Below are positions 60,102-64,000 of a stretch of 64,000 nt of DNA, in pieces. The position numbers and the translations under genes were made by a program. The stretch is from an uncultured Clostridia bacterium (GTDB lineage Bacteria > Bacillota > Clostridia > Lachnospirales > Anaerotignaceae). Position 1 is the stretch's first letter. Every line of letters starts with the position of its first letter. The notes under the pieces are model-generated. The model ran no database searches. It had not been told where the DNA came from and was given only the letters and a program-made list of their open reading frames with translations. The stretch covers positions 29,708 through 93,707 of the forward strand of contig CAJUJJ010000010.1 of the NCBI GenBank assembly GCA_910586765.1. The letters run 5' to 3'.

Positions 60102-60851
60102 ATGAAAGCATTGATAACAGGTGCAACATCTGGTATTGGCAGAGATTTTGCTGTATTATTAAGCCAAAAGGGATACGATTTAATTATTGCTTCAAGAGAT
60201 ACCAAAAAAATGAAACAGGTACAAAAAAAATTATGTACCAATGTACAAACCATTACAGTAGATTTATCTTGTGAAAAAGACTGTTATAAACTGTATGATA
60301 TGGTAAAAGAACAAGATATTGACATAGTAATCAATAATGCAGGTTTTGGTGCATTTGGTCAATTTTGGGATATTCCTTTACAAAAAGAGCTCAATATGAT
60401 TGATTTGAATATAAAGGCAGTGCATATATTGACAAAATTATTTGTACAGTATTTCAGAAAAAAAGAAAAGGGTTATATTATGAATGTTTCTTCTTCCGCA
60501 GCATTTTTAGCAGGCCCTCTTATGGCAACATATTATGCTACAAAATCATATGTACTGCGTTTGACAGAGGCAGTTTACAAAGAATTGCAAAAACAAAACA
60601 GTAATATTAAAATATCTGTACTTTGTCCAGGTCCAGTAGATACTGCATTTAATGAAAGAGCAAATGTGTCATTTAGTTTAAAGGGTATGAAAAGCAAAAC
60701 AGTAGCAAAGTATGCACTGAAAAAAATGTTTGAAGGAAAAATGCTCATTATACCAGGTATCACTATGAAAATAACACACATAGGAGAGCGATTTTTACCA
60801 GAAAAATTATTGTTAAGCTGTGCTTATCATTTTCAAAATAAGAAAGGATAA
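60102..60851 (+). CDS. Short-chain dehydrogenase/reductase
   Basis: 249 residues with the SDR signatures: GATSGIGRDFAVLL for the cofactor, VINNAGFGAFG, the catalytic serine in VSSSAAFLAG, and YYATKSY (Tyr and Lys). CPGPVDTAF is typical of the DltE-like/YqjQ branch. Substrate unknown. The start follows AAAGGAGATG; 5 bp separates its end from topB, so they share a transcript. Confidence 0.9.
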   Translation: MKALITGATSGIGRDFAVLLSQKGYDLIIASRDTKKMKQVQKKLCTNVQTITVDLSCEKDCYKLYDMVKEQDIDIVINNAGFGAFGQFWDIPLQKELNMIDLNIKAVHILTKLFVQYFRKKEKGYIMNVSSSAAFLAGPLMATYYATKSYVLRLTEAVYKELQKQNSNIKISVLCPGPVDTAFNERANVSFSLKGMKSKTVAKYALKKMFEGKMLIIPGITMKITHIGERFLPEKLLLSCAYHFQNKKG

Positions 60852-60856
60852 TCAAT

Positions 60857-63022
60857 ATGTCAAAAATAGTTGTATTAGCAGAAAAGCCTTCTGTAGCAAA
60901 AGAAATTGCTAGAGTATTGAAATGTACCAAAACTGCTGGAGGATATATAGAAGGAGAAAATTATATTGTAACATGGGCACTAGGGCATTTGGTAACACTG
61001 TCAGAGCCTGAATATTATGGAGAACAATATAAACAATGGTCTATGGAAACATTGCCTATTATGCCTGATAATATGAAATTAAAAGTCATACCACAAACAG
61101 CAAAACAGTTTGGTATTGTTAAAAAATTGCTTTTAAGTAAAGAAGTATCTTCTGTCATTATTGCAACAGACTCTGGTAGAGAAGGAGAACTTGTTGCAAG
61201 GTGGATATTAGAAAAAGCAGGTGTAAAAAAGCCTATCAAAAGACTATGGATTTCTTCCCAAACAGATAAAGCAATTAAACAAGGTTTTGCTAATTTAAAA
61301 GATGGAAAACAATATTTGTCATTGTATCGCTGTGCACAGGCTAGAGCAGAAGCAGATTGGCTTGTAGGGCTAAATGTCACAAGGGCATTGACTTGTAAAT
61401 ACAATGCACAACTTTCCGCAGGGCGTGTACAAACACCTACATTAGCTATGATTGTAGAAAGAGAGGAGCAAATCAAAAAATTTGTCCCCAAAGACTATTA
61501 TATTGTAAGGGCAGATTTAGGTAAATTTTTTGTAACATATCAAAATGATAAAAAGCAAACAAATATTTTTGAAAAACAAAAAGCAAAAGAAATTGCAGAA
61601 AATATAAAAAATAAAAAGTTTGTGGTAAAACAAATTAGCAAAACAAAAAAAGTAACCCCTCCCCCTATGCTTTATGATTTGACAGAACTACAAAGAGATG
61701 CCAACAGATATTATGATATGTCAGCAAAAGAAACATTAAATGCTATGCAAAATTTATATGAAAAACACAAGGCACTGACATATCCTAGAACAGACTCTCG
61801 TTATTTGACAGATGACATTGTGCCAACATTAACAGAAAGATTAAAAGCAGTGTCAAAAGGAGATTTTACTTCTTTTGTATCTCATATTATAAAAAATAAA
61901 CAAAATATTTCAAAACATTGTATCAACAACAGCAAAGTAACAGAACATCATGCCATTATACCTACAGAGCAAAGTGCTAATGTATTGTCTATGACGACAT
62001 CAGAAAAAAGAATATATATGCTTGTAGTAAAAAGATTTTTAACTTGTTTTTACAACAATTACGTCTATGAAAAAATAAAAGCAGTATTGGAATGTGATAA
62101 TAAAACATTTACAGCATCAGGTAGCGTTGTAATTGAAAAAGGCTGGAAAGAAGTCACAGAAAACACATCAGAACAGGAAGAAGAACAACAAAATCTGCCT
62201 GCATTACAGCAAGGAGATAGTTTTGTATGTCAATCTGTGCAATTAAAACAGTTACAGACAACACCACCTCCAAGATATACAGAAGCAACACTTCTTTCTG
62301 CTATGGAAAACCCTTCTGCCTATTTAAAAGATACTACTATGAAGGAATATATAGAAGGAGGACTTGGTACACCTGCCACAAGAGCAGATATTATTGAAAA
62401 ACTGTATTCTTCTTTTTATATTGAAAAAAGGGATAATTCTCTTTATCCTACTTCAAAGGGGATACAGCTTGTTCATTTAGCCCCTTCTGATTTAAAAGAG
62501 CCTCTTTTAACAGCAAAATGGGAAAAAGAATTGGAAGCCATAAGCAAAGGAAAACAACAAAAAAATGAATTTATGGAAAATATAAAGCAATATACACATA
62601 CACTTGTCAAAGAAGTCAAATATAATACAGAGCAATATAAACATGATAATATTACCAGAACAAAATGCCCTGTATGTGGTAAACCTATGCTTGCAGTAAA
62701 TGGAAAAAAAGGCAAACTGTTGGTTTGTCAAGATAGAGAATGTGGTGAGCGTATTCATATCAGCACTGCAACAAATATGAGATGTCCTAACTGCCATAAA
62801 AAAATGGAATTGTTTGGAGAAGGTGATAAAAAAACATATGTTTGTGTATGTGGATTTAGAGAAAAAGCAGATACATTACACAAAAGAATTTCAGAACAAA
62901 AAGGAGCTTCTAAAAGCACTGTGCAGAATTATATGAGAAATCAAAAAAAGGCAGAAAAAGAGGAGAAAAAAGAATTGAGTGCTTTTGGTAAGGCATTACT
63001 AGAAGCATTAAGGGAGGAATAA
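60857..63022 (+). CDS. topB: DNA topoisomerase III
   Basis: 721 residues, a type IA topoisomerase. Toprim domain: VVLAEKPSVAKEIARVLK and ATDSGREGELVAR. The catalytic Tyr is in LTYPRTDSRYLT. Then the domain with GGLGTPATRADIIEKLY. At the C-terminus are two zinc-ribbon-like pieces (CPVCGKPMLAV...CQDREC and CPNCHKKM...CVCG), followed by a basic tail. It decatenates DNA. Confidence 0.95.
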   Translation: MSKIVVLAEKPSVAKEIARVLKCTKTAGGYIEGENYIVTWALGHLVTLSEPEYYGEQYKQWSMETLPIMPDNMKLKVIPQTAKQFGIVKKLLLSKEVSSVIIATDSGREGELVARWILEKAGVKKPIKRLWISSQTDKAIKQGFANLKDGKQYLSLYRCAQARAEADWLVGLNVTRALTCKYNAQLSAGRVQTPTLAMIVEREEQIKKFVPKDYYIVRADLGKFFVTYQNDKKQTNIFEKQKAKEIAENIKNKKFVVKQISKTKKVTPPPMLYDLTELQRDANRYYDMSAKETLNAMQNLYEKHKALTYPRTDSRYLTDDIVPTLTERLKAVSKGDFTSFVSHIIKNKQNISKHCINNSKVTEHHAIIPTEQSANVLSMTTSEKRIYMLVVKRFLTCFYNNYVYEKIKAVLECDNKTFTASGSVVIEKGWKEVTENTSEQEEEQQNLPALQQGDSFVCQSVQLKQLQTTPPPRYTEATLLSAMENPSAYLKDTTMKEYIEGGLGTPATRADIIEKLYSSFYIEKRDNSLYPTSKGIQLVHLAPSDLKEPLLTAKWEKELEAISKGKQQKNEFMENIKQYTHTLVKEVKYNTEQYKHDNITRTKCPVCGKPMLAVNGKKGKLLVCQDRECGERIHISTATNMRCPNCHKKMELFGEGDKKTYVCVCGFREKADTLHKRISEQKGASKSTVQNYMRNQKKAEKEEKKELSAFGKALLEALREE

Positions 63023-63023
63023 T

Positions 63024-63875
63024 GTGAATTTAAAACAGCGATACAGAGGAAATAAAAAATGGATACTATTTTTTATGGAATTGATAGAAAGGTATCAGCA
63101 TGACAATGTGGGAAAATCTGCTGCGGCATTGACTTACTATATGATATTTGCCTTATTTCCCTTTTTGCTTTTTGTAAGTACATTGCTGGGATTTTTAGAT
63201 ATTCCTTTAGTATCTTTGTCTGGGCATTTATCGCAATTTTTGCCAGAGGATATGATAATGCTTTTAAATGTGTGTATTGTACAAGTAACAGTAAATAGAA
63301 GTAGTACCGTATTGGCATTTTCATTTATATTTTCTCTTTGGTTTCCTTTGAGGGCAATCAATGCCATTATGGACGCAATCAATACAGCATACAGGGGAAA
63401 ACCTAGAAAATCGCCATTAAAGCATAAAGTGTTTACATTGGGCTATATGATAGTTGTTATGTTGTTTATTATTGCTGCACTTTTTATAGTAGTAATAGGA
63501 GAAAATGTATTACAGTGGGCAGGAAATTATTTACCTTTTACCATACCAGTACAGCTAATAACATTGTGGAGTAAACTGCGTTTTTTGCCTTTAACAATTA
63601 TATTATTTTGTGTATTATCCTCATTATATTATGCTTCTCCAAGTGAAAGGCCAAAAAGAAAATATGTATTTTCAGGGGCGTTTATGGCTTTAATGAGTTG
63701 GCTTGTATTTTCTATTGCTTTCGCTTATTATGTAGATAATATGGCAAATTATTCTGTAATATATGGCTCTATTGGTGCAATTATAGTGCTTTTGATGTGG
63801 TTTTATTTCAGTGCCATTGTAATATTAATGGGGGCAGAATGGAACCATGCTTTGCTGTCTGTATATGGAGAATAA
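63024..63875 (+). CDS. YihY/virulence factor BrkB family membrane protein
   Basis: 283 residues with six or seven helices. Characteristic are the N-terminal SAAALTYYMIFALFPFLLF, the WFPLRAINAIMDAINTAYRG segment and the C-terminal GSIGAIIVLLMWFYFSAIVILMGAEWN. It was once called ribonuclease BN in error; real role unknown. Start is GTG at 63024, one base after topB, so it is coupled to topB. Confidence 0.88.
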   Translation: MNLKQRYRGNKKWILFFMELIERYQHDNVGKSAAALTYYMIFALFPFLLFVSTLLGFLDIPLVSLSGHLSQFLPEDMIMLLNVCIVQVTVNRSSTVLAFSFIFSLWFPLRAINAIMDAINTAYRGKPRKSPLKHKVFTLGYMIVVMLFIIAALFIVVIGENVLQWAGNYLPFTIPVQLITLWSKLRFLPLTIILFCVLSSLYYASPSERPKRKYVFSGAFMALMSWLVFSIAFAYYVDNMANYSVIYGSIGAIIVLLMWFYFSAIVILMGAEWNHALLSVYGE

Positions 63876-63984
63876 ATTGTTTTTTACTGTAGTTTATAAA
63901 ACAAAAAAAAAAATTGCGGTTATGTATTTAAATGAGTGAAAAGGGAATACTACAGAAATAAAAATTAAGAGAGGAAGATTTTTA

Positions 63985-64000
63985 ATGTCTGTAGTAAAAG
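63985..64000 (+). CDS. Start of an unidentified gene (cut by window edge)
   Basis: ATG at 63985 with GAGAGGAAG upstream begins MSVVK before the window ends. The preceding 110 bases after the YihY gene show no terminator or other feature. The product cannot be judged. Confidence 0.45.

Overview
The window comes from an anaerobic, spore-forming, very AT-rich Firmicute, most likely a member of Clostridia (Lachnospirales-like). The evidence is the gene content: yabP, yabQ, spoIIP, spoIID, a SpoIIQ-like protein, ytvI and a YhcN/YlaJ lipoprotein for sporulation; class III ribonucleotide reductase and NfnAB for anaerobic life; strong AAGGAGG ribosome sites; and many TTG/GTG starts. I cannot name the species.

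Layout. 1-5.2 kb (minus strand): a membrane pyrophosphatase cut by the window edge, an orphan ORF, an AEC permease, a MATE pump and MntP. 5.3-8.4 kb: tRNA-Met/Glu/Val next to the conserved mazG-hup-rqcP-yabP-yabQ-divIC cluster. 8.5-16.7 kb (plus strand): nfnAB, a PNPOx-fold flavoprotein, a metallo-beta-lactamase-fold hydrolase, nrdD-nrdG, dut, a second such hydrolase, and yjdF behind its own riboswitch. 17-23.4 kb: a chemoreceptor, a secreted serpin, ytvI and a split ThrE exporter. 23.6-27 kb: a TPP-riboswitch operon, tenA-thiZ-thiX-thiY, for salvage of thiamine pyrimidine. 27.3-37.7 kb (minus strand): HAD phosphatase, pgi, a LysM-G5 envelope protein, GntR regulator, ispE, phosphoglucomutase, a PEGA protein and an orphan. 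37.9-47.3 kb: spoIIP, three tandem prefix-domain/SEDS-like membrane paralogues with a PadR regulator, a YhcN-like lipoprotein, an ACGGCA-repeat field, spoIID and a spoIIQ-like gene. 47.6-57.8 kb: an aconitase-family hydratase, a YciI protein, a ribbon-helix-helix regulator, ftsH, a CmpB-like membrane protein, a zinc-ribbon protein, efp, yqeG, a NifX-like protein and an M29 aminopeptidase. 57.9-64 kb: an S-layer-homology protein, a short-chain dehydrogenase, topB, a YihY protein and the first codons of one more gene.

The most unusual content is not protein coding. At least eight intergenic elements of about 200-280 bp (16.7, 27.0, 45.2, 47.3, 50.6, 51.3, 53.5 and 54.3 kb) share a chain of hairpin modules. 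The hairpin sequences differ between copies but pairing is kept. Six of the copies share ends related to CAG(T/C)(C/T)TGTCAAnAAA. All sit directly 3' of genes. Three lie between two copies of a locus-specific transcription-terminator hairpin (32, 27 and 23 bp). In two of these the copy next to the gene includes that gene's stop codon. This reads as a non-autonomous mobile element that inserts at intrinsic terminators and duplicates them, so that termination survives. No transposase is visible in the window. A second unexplained structure is a field of ten ACGGCA/TGCCGT motifs in 317 bp (44408-44724).
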